Assembly (NCBI GenBank): GCA_020026175.1 | Contig: JAHHQV010000013.1 | Coordinates: forward strand, 1 to 55,668 | Direction of reading: 5' to 3' | DNA: 55,668 bases | Origin: Phocaeicola sp. | Lineage (GTDB): Bacteria > Bacteroidota > Bacteroidia > Bacteroidales > Bacteroidaceae | Shown: positions 36,831-44,787 of the stretch, one piece after another | Layout of the letters: the number at the start of each line of letters is the position of its first letter | Position numbering within the stretch: position 1 is the stretch's first letter | Position numbers and translations under genes: made by a program | Notes under the pieces: generated by a model | Seen by the model: only the letters and a program-made list of their open reading frames with translations | Told to the model about the DNA's origin: nothing | The model's database searches: none

Positions 36831-37269
36831 ATGGCTAAAGTACAAATAAAATCGGAGAAAATCACCCCTTTTGGCAGAATATTTTCAATTATGGAGCAAT
36901 TTGATACTCTTTTATCCAATGTAATTGATTCAACCTTAGGGAAACGTTGCAAATTCTTCGGCTACAACTACAGTGAAATCTCGAGTCAGCGAAAGCAAAA
37001 TCTCATGTTTACTTGAAAGATTTGCTGAGTGCAGACGAGATTATGCAAATATTCCGTTCTCTTATGTGTGTGCTTCTGCGGAGGTTCTTGCATTGAGGAT
37101 GTCTCCACACATTCATTATGGGGTATCTTCTACAAAGATTCGTACCAAGACTTTCGTGTTCAAATTCATTTCCGTCTCAACCAAATAGATTAAAACATCC
37201 AGAAAGTACAGACTAAACATATATACCATTAATCCTGCTTGTACAAAAGTCTTTAATGCAAGTGATTGA
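36831..37269 (+). pseudogene. Degenerate IS1380-family transposase with internal deletion
   Basis: The N-terminus reads MAKVQIKSEKITPFGRIFSI and MEQFDTLLSNVIDSTLGKRC, the typical start of Bacteroides IS1380 transposases. Frameshifts then split LKDLLSADEIMQIFRSLMCV from FCGGSCIEDVSTH. The sequence next jumps to the family's C-terminus: FVFKFISVSTK, an in-frame TAG at 37186-37188, then IKTSRKYRLNIYT ... NPACTKVFNASD before the TGA at 37267-37269. About 1 kb of the middle, including most of the DDE core, is missing. It cannot be functional. It marks an old insertion between the GH20 and GH95 genes. Confidence 0.82.
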
Positions 37270-38017
37270 TTCCTTTCTCTTATGGGTTGTATAGCGTATT
37301 ACCTCAAGTCGCTTTATGGGGTAAGGGGAAGATATGCTTAAAAAGATCAAACAGACTCTCATGTTATATATGGAACATTGAGATTCGAGATTTTTACAAA
37401 ATATCCATTTTATAACACGAGAGTCGAGATTATTGCGGAAATTAGGGTCAATACGCCAATTTAGGAAGTTTACATCTTATATGTGTCTCAGAATGGACTT
37501 GCGTATATTCAATGGTATAATATTTAGAGATAGATGGTTGTTTTTGTTCAACTTTGCCTACACTCTTGATGAAATTCACATAACTTTTTGTTATATGTGT
37601 GAATAGAAAGTGCGTATTATAATATGAATCAAGGCTGTATTTATCATTGTCTCGATTATTCATGTTACGGAATTACTTTTGAGTGTGGTGATAACAGTCA
37701 TTGTTTTGAGTATTGGAATTATATCTTATTTTGAGTAAAAAGAGTATCAAATAGTTCTATAATAGAAAATATTCCGTCAAAAGGAGTGCTTTTTCAGATT
37801 TTATTTGTATTTTAGCCATGTCTGATGAAAATTCATATGCTTCCTATTTACGATGCTAAGTTAACCTAATCTTCTGATATGACAAAGCTATGGGCTATAT
37901 GTTATATAGGTTAGTGCTTTATTTTTTTTCTGAAAAGTGTTGCTGAATCGGTTGTGAATAAACATTTAGAACATGATTATTTTTTGAGTAGACTGAATAA
38001 TAGTAATAGATAAAGAA
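37270..38017. other. 748-bp gap before GH95, no gene seen
   Basis: The first 200 bp (to about 37460) read like the 3' flank and end of the IS1380-type relic, with short repeats such as GAGATTCGAGA and GAGTCGAGATTATTGCGG. The remainder is AT-rich. I see no convincing ORF, RNA gene or full promoter consensus, although the GH95 promoter must lie here if the gene has its own. Confidence 0.5.
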
Positions 38018-40501
38018 ATGAAGAAAACATTTTTATTTGTAGCAGGTGTAGTAGCTACCATATCAAGTGTTCAATCAACAGATTATACGAAAGGTTTGTC
38101 TGTTTGGTTTGATACGCCTAACTACTTGGATACACGTGCTGTTTGGTTTGATAACCGTTCTGATTTATGGATGGGTGAGAAACATCCTGAAAGTTCTGCT
38201 GGAGGGGTAGTAAATCCTGACCAGAAGTGGGAATCTACTTCATTGCCTATCGGTAATGGTACTATAGGAGCTAATATCATGGGATCGGTAGAAGCTGAAC
38301 GTATAACTTTTAATGAAAAGACTTTGTGGCGTGGCGGGCCGAATACTTCTCGAGGAGCAGCTGCTTACTGGAATGTAAATAAAAAATCAGCGCATGTACT
38401 GAAAGATATTCGTCAGGCTTTTTTAGATGGAGACGATAAAAAGGCGGATCGTCTGACCCGTGAGAATTTTAATAGTACGGTTCCGTATGAAATAGAAGCA
38501 GAAACACCGTCTCGATTTGGCTGTTATTCTACAATGGGTGAATTCTATGTGGAAACAGGTCTGAGCGTGATTGGCATGAAAGACTATAAACGTATACTTA
38601 CACTTGATAAAGGAATGGCTGTAGTTCAGTTTGAAAAGGATGGTGTAGCCTATGAACGTAACTATTTTATTTCTTATCCACAAAACGTGATGGTTGTCCG
38701 GTTTTCTGCAAGCCAAAGAGGTAAACAGAATTTAGTATTCAGTTATATGCCTAACTCAATTTCTACCGGAAAAATGCTTTCTGAAGGAACTGACGAATTG
38801 GTTTATCGAGCTCGTCTGGATAATAACCAAATGGAATATGTCATTCGTGTGAAGGCACAGACTAAAGGTGGGAAATTGAACAATACCAATGGTAAACTTA
38901 CGGTTACAGGTGCCGATGAAGTAGTCTTTCTGGTAACGGCAGATACAGATTATAAAATGAATTTCAATCCTGATTTTTCAAATCCAAAGACTTATGTAGG
39001 TGTCAATCCATTAAAAACTACACGCGAATGGATGGATGTATCTGCTTTAATGGGGTATGATAAATTATATGAAGCACATGAAGATGATTATACTTCATTA
39101 TTCAATCGCGTAAAATTAACTTTAAATGGGGAAAAGTCTTTTGTGAATATTCCTACTCCTCAACGTTTAAAAAATTACCGTGCAGGGAAAGAGGATTTTT
39201 ATCTTGAGGAATTATATTATCAGTTTGGCCGATATTTGTTGATTTCAAGTTCTCGTCCAGGCAATCTTCCGGCAAATTTGCAGGGTATATGGCATAATAA
39301 TGTAGACGGACCATGGCGTGTGGATTATCATAACAACATTAATATCCAGATGAACTACTGGCCTGCATGCTCAAGTAATTTAAGTGAATGTGTACTTCCG
39401 CTGGTAGATTTTATCAAGATGCTGGTAAAGCCAGGTGCGGTGACTGCAAAGAATTACTTTGGTGCGCGTGGGTGGACTGCTTCTATTTCGAGTAATATTT
39501 TCGGCTTTACTTCTCCGTTGATAAGTCATGAAATGGCGTGGAACTTCAATCCGATGGCAGGGCCGTGGTTGGCTACTCATGTTTGGGATTATTATGATTT
39601 TACACGGGATAAGTTTTTTTTAGAAACTACCGGATATGAACTTATCAAGAGCAGTGCTGATTTTGCTTCAGATTTCTTGTGGAAGAAACCGGACGGAACG
39701 TATACAGCGGCTCCTTCCACTTCGCCTGAACATGGTCCGATTGATCAGGGGGCTACTTTCGTTCATGCTGTGGTTCGTGAAATCTTACAGAATGCCATCG
39801 ATGCAAGTAAGGAGTTAGGCATTGATACGAAAGAACGTAAGCAGTGGCAGTATATATTGAAGCACCTGGCTCCTTATGAAATAGGTCGCTATGGTCAGCT
39901 CATGGAATGGTCTAAAGATATAGATGATCCGAAGGACGAGCATCGACATGTAAACCATTTGTTTGGCCTGTATCCAGGGCATACTTTATCACCTGTCACT
40001 ACTCCAGAATTGGCTGAAGCTTCTAAGGTAGTGCTGAAACATCGTGGCGATGGAGCGACGGGATGGAGTATGGGATGGAAACTGAATCTGTGGGCACGTC
40101 TACATGACGGAAACCATGCTTATACATTGTTTAGTAATTTATTGAAACATGGTACATTGGATAACTTGTGGGATACACACCCTCCCTTCCAAATAGATGG
40201 GAACTTAGGCGGTATCGCCGGAATTGCTGAAATGTTGCTGCAGAGTCACATGGGATTCATTCATTTGCTTCCTGCTCTTCCTGATGCTTGGGAAAACGGA
40301 CAATTGAAAGGACTCTGTGCCAAAGGTAATTTTGAATTGTCGTTCAGCTGGGATGAGGGTGAACTTCTGTCGGTTAAGATCCTGTCCAAATCAGGTGGAA
40401 AGTGTTCATTGAGATATAGGAATAAAACATTGGAGTTCTCCACTTGTAAAGGACATTCTTATGAAGTGGTATTTAAGGAAGGGGAATTAGTTCTGGTATG
40501 A
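38018..40501 (+). CDS. GH95 alpha-L-fucosidase
   Basis: This 827-aa secreted fucosidase has a signal peptide (MKKTFLFVAGVVATISSVQS). The N-terminal beta domain holds LPIGNGTIGANIMGSVEAERITFNEKTLWRGGPN, and an (alpha/alpha)6 barrel follows. The catalytic apparatus known from Bifidobacterium AfcA is present: the Asn pair (Asn440 and Asn442 in NINIQMNYW), Glu571 in TSPEHGP and Asp727 in PFQIDGNLGG. HRHVNHLFGLYPG is also conserved. The family mainly cleaves alpha-1,2-fucose on galactose (H-antigen-like caps), by inversion. The N-terminal insert of about 60 residues rich in Trp and Asp before the family start is longer than usual. Confidence 0.95.
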   Translation: MKKTFLFVAGVVATISSVQSTDYTKGLSVWFDTPNYLDTRAVWFDNRSDLWMGEKHPESSAGGVVNPDQKWESTSLPIGNGTIGANIMGSVEAERITFNEKTLWRGGPNTSRGAAAYWNVNKKSAHVLKDIRQAFLDGDDKKADRLTRENFNSTVPYEIEAETPSRFGCYSTMGEFYVETGLSVIGMKDYKRILTLDKGMAVVQFEKDGVAYERNYFISYPQNVMVVRFSASQRGKQNLVFSYMPNSISTGKMLSEGTDELVYRARLDNNQMEYVIRVKAQTKGGKLNNTNGKLTVTGADEVVFLVTADTDYKMNFNPDFSNPKTYVGVNPLKTTREWMDVSALMGYDKLYEAHEDDYTSLFNRVKLTLNGEKSFVNIPTPQRLKNYRAGKEDFYLEELYYQFGRYLLISSSRPGNLPANLQGIWHNNVDGPWRVDYHNNINIQMNYWPACSSNLSECVLPLVDFIKMLVKPGAVTAKNYFGARGWTASISSNIFGFTSPLISHEMAWNFNPMAGPWLATHVWDYYDFTRDKFFLETTGYELIKSSADFASDFLWKKPDGTYTAAPSTSPEHGPIDQGATFVHAVVREILQNAIDASKELGIDTKERKQWQYILKHLAPYEIGRYGQLMEWSKDIDDPKDEHRHVNHLFGLYPGHTLSPVTTPELAEASKVVLKHRGDGATGWSMGWKLNLWARLHDGNHAYTLFSNLLKHGTLDNLWDTHPPFQIDGNLGGIAGIAEMLLQSHMGFIHLLPALPDAWENGQLKGLCAKGNFELSFSWDEGELLSVKILSKSGGKCSLRYRNKTLEFSTCKGHSYEVVFKEGELVLV

Positions 40502-40820
40502 TGAAGCTTTTGATAAGGACTGGTTGCATGTGAATGTGGCCAGAACATTTTATTTATTGTAGTGGTAGATTCTGTTAAGAAGAATTTATTAAGTAGAATG
40601 GGTATGTATGAATATAAAACGAGATAATTGAAAGGCAACATATATTGATACATATTTTAAAGTATGGTAGTAAAACATTGTTTATTGACCATGTTTTTTA
40701 TTTGGTTGTGCAAGTGAATAAAAGAACAGAAAGAAAGATATAAATTTTTTATCAGTCAGAATTTTGATGTTCGGATTTTTATTTATGAAATTGTTGAATA
40801 GTTTAACTTTTTATATTAGT
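40502..40820. other. GH95-GH29 gap, no gene seen
   Basis: About 320 bp of AT-rich sequence with no convincing ORF or hairpin. In-frame TTG/ATG codons at 40764, 40767 and 40785 could extend the GH29 protein, but the best signal peptide starts at 40821. Confidence 0.45.
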
Positions 40821-41888
40821 ATGAAATTAAATAAATTATTGGGATGTTTTCTTGCTTCTTATATGCTTTTAGGAACAAGTCTTGATGCAAACTCTGTATT
40901 GCCTACTGATTATATAAATGAGTCAGACAAGGATTTCTCGAAAAGAATGGAATGGTTTGTTGATGCTAAGTTCGGAATGTTTATTCATTTTGGACTTTAT
41001 AGTAGTTTGGGTGGTATTTATAAAGGTAAAAGTGTAGATGGTTATGCTGAATGGATACAGTCAACGGCAGACATATCTTCTTCAGAGTATTCAGAATTAA
41101 TTAAAACATGGAATCCTTATGATTTTAACGCTGATAAGATAGTAAAACTGGCTAAAGATGCGGGAATGAAGTATCTTGTTATAACAACAAAGCATCATGA
41201 AGGGTTTTGTTTGTGGAATTCCAAATATACAGATTTTGATATAGCATCTACTCTTATGAAAGATAGAGATATTGTTAGAGAATTGGCAGATGCTTGTAAA
41301 AAGTATAATATTCGTTTTGGAACATATTATAGTATAATAGACTGGCATCATAGTTCGCAAGAAAGGAATAGTGAAGGAAAGGATTCTTGGGGATGGTGGG
41401 CACAAGTTGCCATGAAAAACGGAAAGAAGTCTGAATATATACAATATATGAAAAATCAGATTAAAGAACTGATAACAGAATACGAAACTGATATATTGTG
41501 GTTTGATGCTGATTGGGTAGACTGGTGGACAATGGAGGATGGGAAAGACCTTTACCAGTATATACGTTCTTTGAAGCCTTCTGTTATAATAAACAATAGG
41601 GTTGCAAAAAGAAAAGAGTTTAAAAAGGATTTTGGCACTCCTGAACAGGAGCATCCAAGTGATTCTCTGGATCATTATTGGGAAGCATGTTACACTATGA
41701 ATGAATCTTGGGGGTATAAATCGGAAGATAACAAATGGAAAAGTGCTGATGATATTTTAATGAAATTAAATGAAATAAACTCTAATGGGGGAAATCTTCT
41801 TTTAAATATCGGACCGGATGGAAAAGGATGTGTCCCTGATGAATCTATTGATATATTGAGAGAGTTGGGAGAAAAAACAAAGAAATGA
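40821..41888 (+). CDS. GH29 alpha-L-fucosidase, short form
   Basis: This 355-aa retaining fucosidase is read from the ATG at 40821, which gives a clean signal peptide (MKLNKLLGCFLASYMLLGTS). GH29 motifs: WFVDAKFGMFIHFGLYS, YLVITTKHHEGFCLWNSKYTDFD, and nucleophile Asp229 in ILWFDADW. DHYWEACYTMNESWGY and NGGNLLLNIGPDGKG complete the barrel. It stops right after the (beta/alpha)8 barrel, without the C-terminal beta-sandwich that most GH29 enzymes of 430-600 aa carry. Whether this is a natural short form or a truncation by the IS relic downstream is open. The ending LRELGEKTKK looks intact. Confidence 0.88.
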   Translation: MKLNKLLGCFLASYMLLGTSLDANSVLPTDYINESDKDFSKRMEWFVDAKFGMFIHFGLYSSLGGIYKGKSVDGYAEWIQSTADISSSEYSELIKTWNPYDFNADKIVKLAKDAGMKYLVITTKHHEGFCLWNSKYTDFDIASTLMKDRDIVRELADACKKYNIRFGTYYSIIDWHHSSQERNSEGKDSWGWWAQVAMKNGKKSEYIQYMKNQIKELITEYETDILWFDADWVDWWTMEDGKDLYQYIRSLKPSVIINNRVAKRKEFKKDFGTPEQEHPSDSLDHYWEACYTMNESWGYKSEDNKWKSADDILMKLNEINSNGGNLLLNIGPDGKGCVPDESIDILRELGEKTKK

Positions 41889-42144
41889 TTTTTTTCAACT
41901 TTAAGTCATTTATTATAGTTGAATCTATTACTCATCAAAGTAATTGCATAAGCTTGATTGATAAATAAAGAATATCATTTGTCTGCTGATTGGACTAGGG
42001 AAGTTGAATGACAGGCTTTTCATAGACACAGTCCAAAATTTTGTGTAAACGGGAACAGGATTCAGTTGTAAGTTCTTCTTATATCTGGATTCTGTTTTCA
42101 AAATAAGCATAAATTGATTCATTACTCAAGTTTCTGATTTAGAT
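41889..42144. other. IS-derived non-coding stretch
   Basis: No gene is visible. Around 42024-42050 is the string CACAGTCCAAAATTTTGTGT, which resembles the terminal inverted repeat of Bacteroidetes IS256-type elements. It adjoins the transposase remnant at 42145 and suggests nested IS insertions. This is recognition by memory only. Confidence 0.35.
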
Positions 42145-42432
42145 TTATGTTGTTTTTGCATAATTCCTCAACGCCACAAGTCTCTCTTCTTTTTCTAAAA
42201 CTTGTCGTAGGATATGTTCAGAATCAGCTTCTAGAACTTCAGCGATTACAACTACAACTTCTAGTATTATATTCCAGATTTTCTCAATTACTGTAATTTC
42301 TTTCACTCCGGCATAGACATCTCTGAACAGACCTCCTATGGTTTCGTAATCAAGTGATCTTTTTATCATTGCTAAAAGATTGTACCGTATTATCACCAAG
42401 GAAACATGATAGGTTTCCCACGGAATATTTAA
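42145..42432 (-). pseudogene. C-terminal remnant of an IS4-like transposase
   Basis: About 95 codons on the minus strand read WETYHVSLVIIRYNLLAMIKR, YETIGGLFRDVYAGVKEITV and VIAEVLEADSEHILRQVLEKEERL. This matches the C-terminus of DDE (IS4-group) transposases common in Bacteroides. The stop at 42145 looks original, but nothing of the catalytic core is left upstream of 42432. An internal Met at 42399 is not a true start. It separates GH29 from the sulfatase. Confidence 0.72.
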
Positions 42433-42529
42433 ACTGCACTGTTTTTATGATGAAGTATGCTGATACATTATCTAATAGTTTAGATATAAAATTTAAATTC
42501 ATCTTTTGTAAAACCATAATTAATCTTAT

Positions 42530-44002
42530 ATGAATAAAGGTTCTATATCTTTTGTGTTGTTTTCAGGCTTAGTCTTGTCATCCTGTGGAGGAAGCAAAAA
42601 ACAAGAAAATAAAAAGCCTAATGTTTTGTTTATATGTGTAGATGATTTGCGTAGAGAATTGGGGTGTTATGGTTCGGAAGTAAAGACACCCAATATAGAC
42701 CGTCTGGCATCAGAGGGTTCCTTGTTTTTCAATCATTATGTTCAGGTTCCTACGAGTGGGGCTTCACGTGCAAGTATGCTGACTGGGCATTTGCCGCACA
42801 AGGCTTCCGATCTTTCGAATGAGGCTGCAAGATTGAATATTTCAAATAAACAAGAAAGTGACATACCCGAGACAATGTTCCATCATTTGCGTCGTAATGG
42901 ATATTACACTGTTGGTATTGGCAAAATAAGCCATAGTGCCGACGGTTATTTATATTCGTATGAAGAGCAGAAGAGTGATAAACTTGAGTTGCCTTATAGT
43001 TGGGATGAAATGCTTTTCAATGCAGGGAAATGGGGTACGGGATGGAATGCATTTTTTGGATATTCGGATGGATCGAACAGGCATAGTATGAAAAAGCAGG
43101 TACGTCCATACGAATGTGCTTCGATAGATGACGAAGGTTTGCCCGACGGGCTTACTGCCCAGCTTGCGGTAAACAAGTTGAAGGAACTGGCTGGAAAGGA
43201 AAAGCCGTTTTGTATGGCTGTAGGTTTCTTTAAGCCACATTTGCCGTTTACTTCTCCAAAGAAGTATTGGGACTTGTATGATGAAAATTCTATTTCGTTA
43301 TCTCCTGTAGTAGATATTCCGGATGGCTTCAGAAAAGAGACTTTACATGAAAGCGGAGAGTTTAATTTTTATTTGCTCGGTGATGAAAAAGCTTCTTTGA
43401 AGACAAGGGTTTCGGATGATTATGCCCGTAAGTTGCGTCATGCTTATTATGCTTGTGTAAGCTACACCGATGCTCAAATAGGTAAGGTGCTACAGGCTTT
43501 GGAGGAAAGTGGAGAAGCGGATAATACAATAGTTGTTCTTTGGGGTGACCATGGATGGCATCTTGGAGATTATAGAGTTTGGGGCAAACACACTATTTAT
43601 GAAACTGCATTGTCAAGTAGCTTGATAATAAAATCTCCTGGTATGAAGGCCGGCATTAAAAATCATCGTATTGTTGGTTCTGTTGATATTTATCCTACCT
43701 TGATGGAACTTTGTGGCGTTAAATCTCCTGAAGGACTTGATGGACAAAGTTTTGCATCGTTGCTTGATAATCCTGAGCAGGAAGGATGGAAGGATTGTGC
43801 ATATAGCTATTTCAATCAGGGAATTTCTGTAAGAACTCCTGATTGCCGATTGAGTTATTATCAGAAGAAAAAGTCAAAATGGGCAGAACTTTATTATTAT
43901 GATAATGACAGAATGGAGCTGAATAATGTGGCAGAACAGATGCCGGATGTTGTAGACAGCCTGTTGAAAGGACATCAGATTTTATTGAATAAAATAGAGT
44001 AG
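42530..44002 (+). CDS. Ser-type S1 sulfatase, lipoprotein
   Basis: This 490-aa sulfatase has a signal peptide with lipobox Cys19 (LVLSSCGG), so it is membrane-anchored. The metal-binding FICVDDLRRELGCYG and PNIDRLASEG match the S1 family. The formylglycine motif is Ser76-Gly-Ala-Ser-Arg80 followed by ASMLTG. It is the serine variant with Ala in the usual Pro position, so it needs a radical-SAM maturase (anSME), not seen in this window. LPFTSPKKYWDLYD and LWGDHGWHLGDYRVWGKHTIYE resemble iduronate-2-sulfatase-like subfamilies. It removes O-sulfate from a glycan and caps the PUL. Exact sulfate position is unknown. Confidence 0.9.
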   Translation: MNKGSISFVLFSGLVLSSCGGSKKQENKKPNVLFICVDDLRRELGCYGSEVKTPNIDRLASEGSLFFNHYVQVPTSGASRASMLTGHLPHKASDLSNEAARLNISNKQESDIPETMFHHLRRNGYYTVGIGKISHSADGYLYSYEEQKSDKLELPYSWDEMLFNAGKWGTGWNAFFGYSDGSNRHSMKKQVRPYECASIDDEGLPDGLTAQLAVNKLKELAGKEKPFCMAVGFFKPHLPFTSPKKYWDLYDENSISLSPVVDIPDGFRKETLHESGEFNFYLLGDEKASLKTRVSDDYARKLRHAYYACVSYTDAQIGKVLQALEESGEADNTIVVLWGDHGWHLGDYRVWGKHTIYETALSSSLIIKSPGMKAGIKNHRIVGSVDIYPTLMELCGVKSPEGLDGQSFASLLDNPEQEGWKDCAYSYFNQGISVRTPDCRLSYYQKKKSKWAELYYYDNDRMELNNVAEQMPDVVDSLLKGHQILLNKIE

Positions 44003-44008
44003 TTTTTA

Positions 44009-44056
44009 GTTCGTTATTAGGGTAGTTATTTTTTCAATACTACTCTAATAACGAAC
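44009..44056. terminator. Convergent hairpin between the sulfatase and glycosyltransferase genes
   Basis: An 18-bp stem (44009-44026 with 44039-44056) with one G/T pair and a 12-nt loop. It lies between convergent genes, and the last codons of the glycosyltransferase at 44026 sit inside it. T-runs are poor on both sides, so its efficiency is uncertain. Confidence 0.65.
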
Positions 44057-44787
44057 CAAATATGATATAATACAGTAGATATATATCCATAATGCTTACA
44101 CATTATGTCGAATCTTTCTTTAAGTGAGGCTTTATGGTTTTTAGTAGTCATACCCTCGTTCAGGTAATCTATGATGGTGAGGTGTGTATTATGAAGATTT
44201 CTGCTTTTCTTCATTATTCTTATGCACCAGTCATAGTCGGCAGAGAATCTGTAGTTCAAATCATAAAGTTCAGATTTAGCCAATCTTGTGTTTGCAAAAA
44301 AAGCCTGATGACACACCAGCATTCCATGTCTGAAGCTTTTCCATGTCAGCCTTTCGGGTGTCTGAAGTCGTCGCATACGGATGAAGTGTCCTTCATCGTT
44401 TACAATTGCCGTTTCTCCGTATATCACATCTGGCAGTCTTGACTCTTTTCTTATAGTGTGTACTATATTCAGCAGTGTATCGTCTTCGTGAAGTTCGTCT
44501 CCCGCATTGAGGAAGCACAGATAATTACCTGTAGCCATTTTTATACCTTTGTTCATGGCATCATAAAGTCCTTTGTCCGGTTCACTTACTATATGCGATA
44601 TATGTTCGGAGTATTTGTCTGCAATCTCCATTGTATCATCTTTTGAGTCACCGTCAATGATAATATATTCAACGTTTTTATATGACTGTGTGATGACACT
44701 CTGTATAGTATCTTCTATGGTTTTTTCAGCATTGTAAGTTACGGTTATTATACTGAACTTTGGATGTAGGTGTGATATATTAGTCAT
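44026..44787 (-). CDS. GT2-family glycosyltransferase
   Basis: This 253-aa GT-A glycosyltransferase starts with FSIITVTYNAEKTIEDTIQSV, followed by VEYIIIDGDSKDDT, which is the nucleotide-sugar site. The later GLYDAMNKGIKMATGNYLCFLNAGDEL (acceptor side, with the DxD-like region) and YRFSADYDWCIRIMKK are typical of WcaA/WcaE-like enzymes of surface polysaccharide synthesis. A C-terminal hydrophobic stretch (ISTVLYHIWFVIRVVLKK) may bind the inner membrane. It overlaps the preceding GT4 gene by 8 bp and is the last gene of the glycan cluster. Confidence 0.9.
   Translation of the reverse strand: MTNISHLHPKFSIITVTYNAEKTIEDTIQSVITQSYKNVEYIIIDGDSKDDTMEIADKYSEHISHIVSEPDKGLYDAMNKGIKMATGNYLCFLNAGDELHEDDTLLNIVHTIRKESRLPDVIYGETAIVNDEGHFIRMRRLQTPERLTWKSFRHGMLVCHQAFFANTRLAKSELYDLNYRFSADYDWCIRIMKKSRNLHNTHLTIIDYLNEGMTTKNHKASLKERFDIMCKHYGYISTVLYHIWFVIRVVLKK

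Noticed and set aside
36771..37188. Two short ORFs between GH20 and GH95 as small novel proteins
   Set aside because: Their translations match the N- and C-terminal ends of IS1380 transposases with frameshifts and a stop, so they are a relic.
37448..37663. 71-codon minus-strand ORF in the GH20-GH95 gap
   Set aside because: No start context, no recognised motif and AT-rich low-complexity residues; it is probably chance within the IS flank.
41928..42122. 64-codon minus-strand ORF after GH29
   Set aside because: It lies in IS-end debris and shows no family features.
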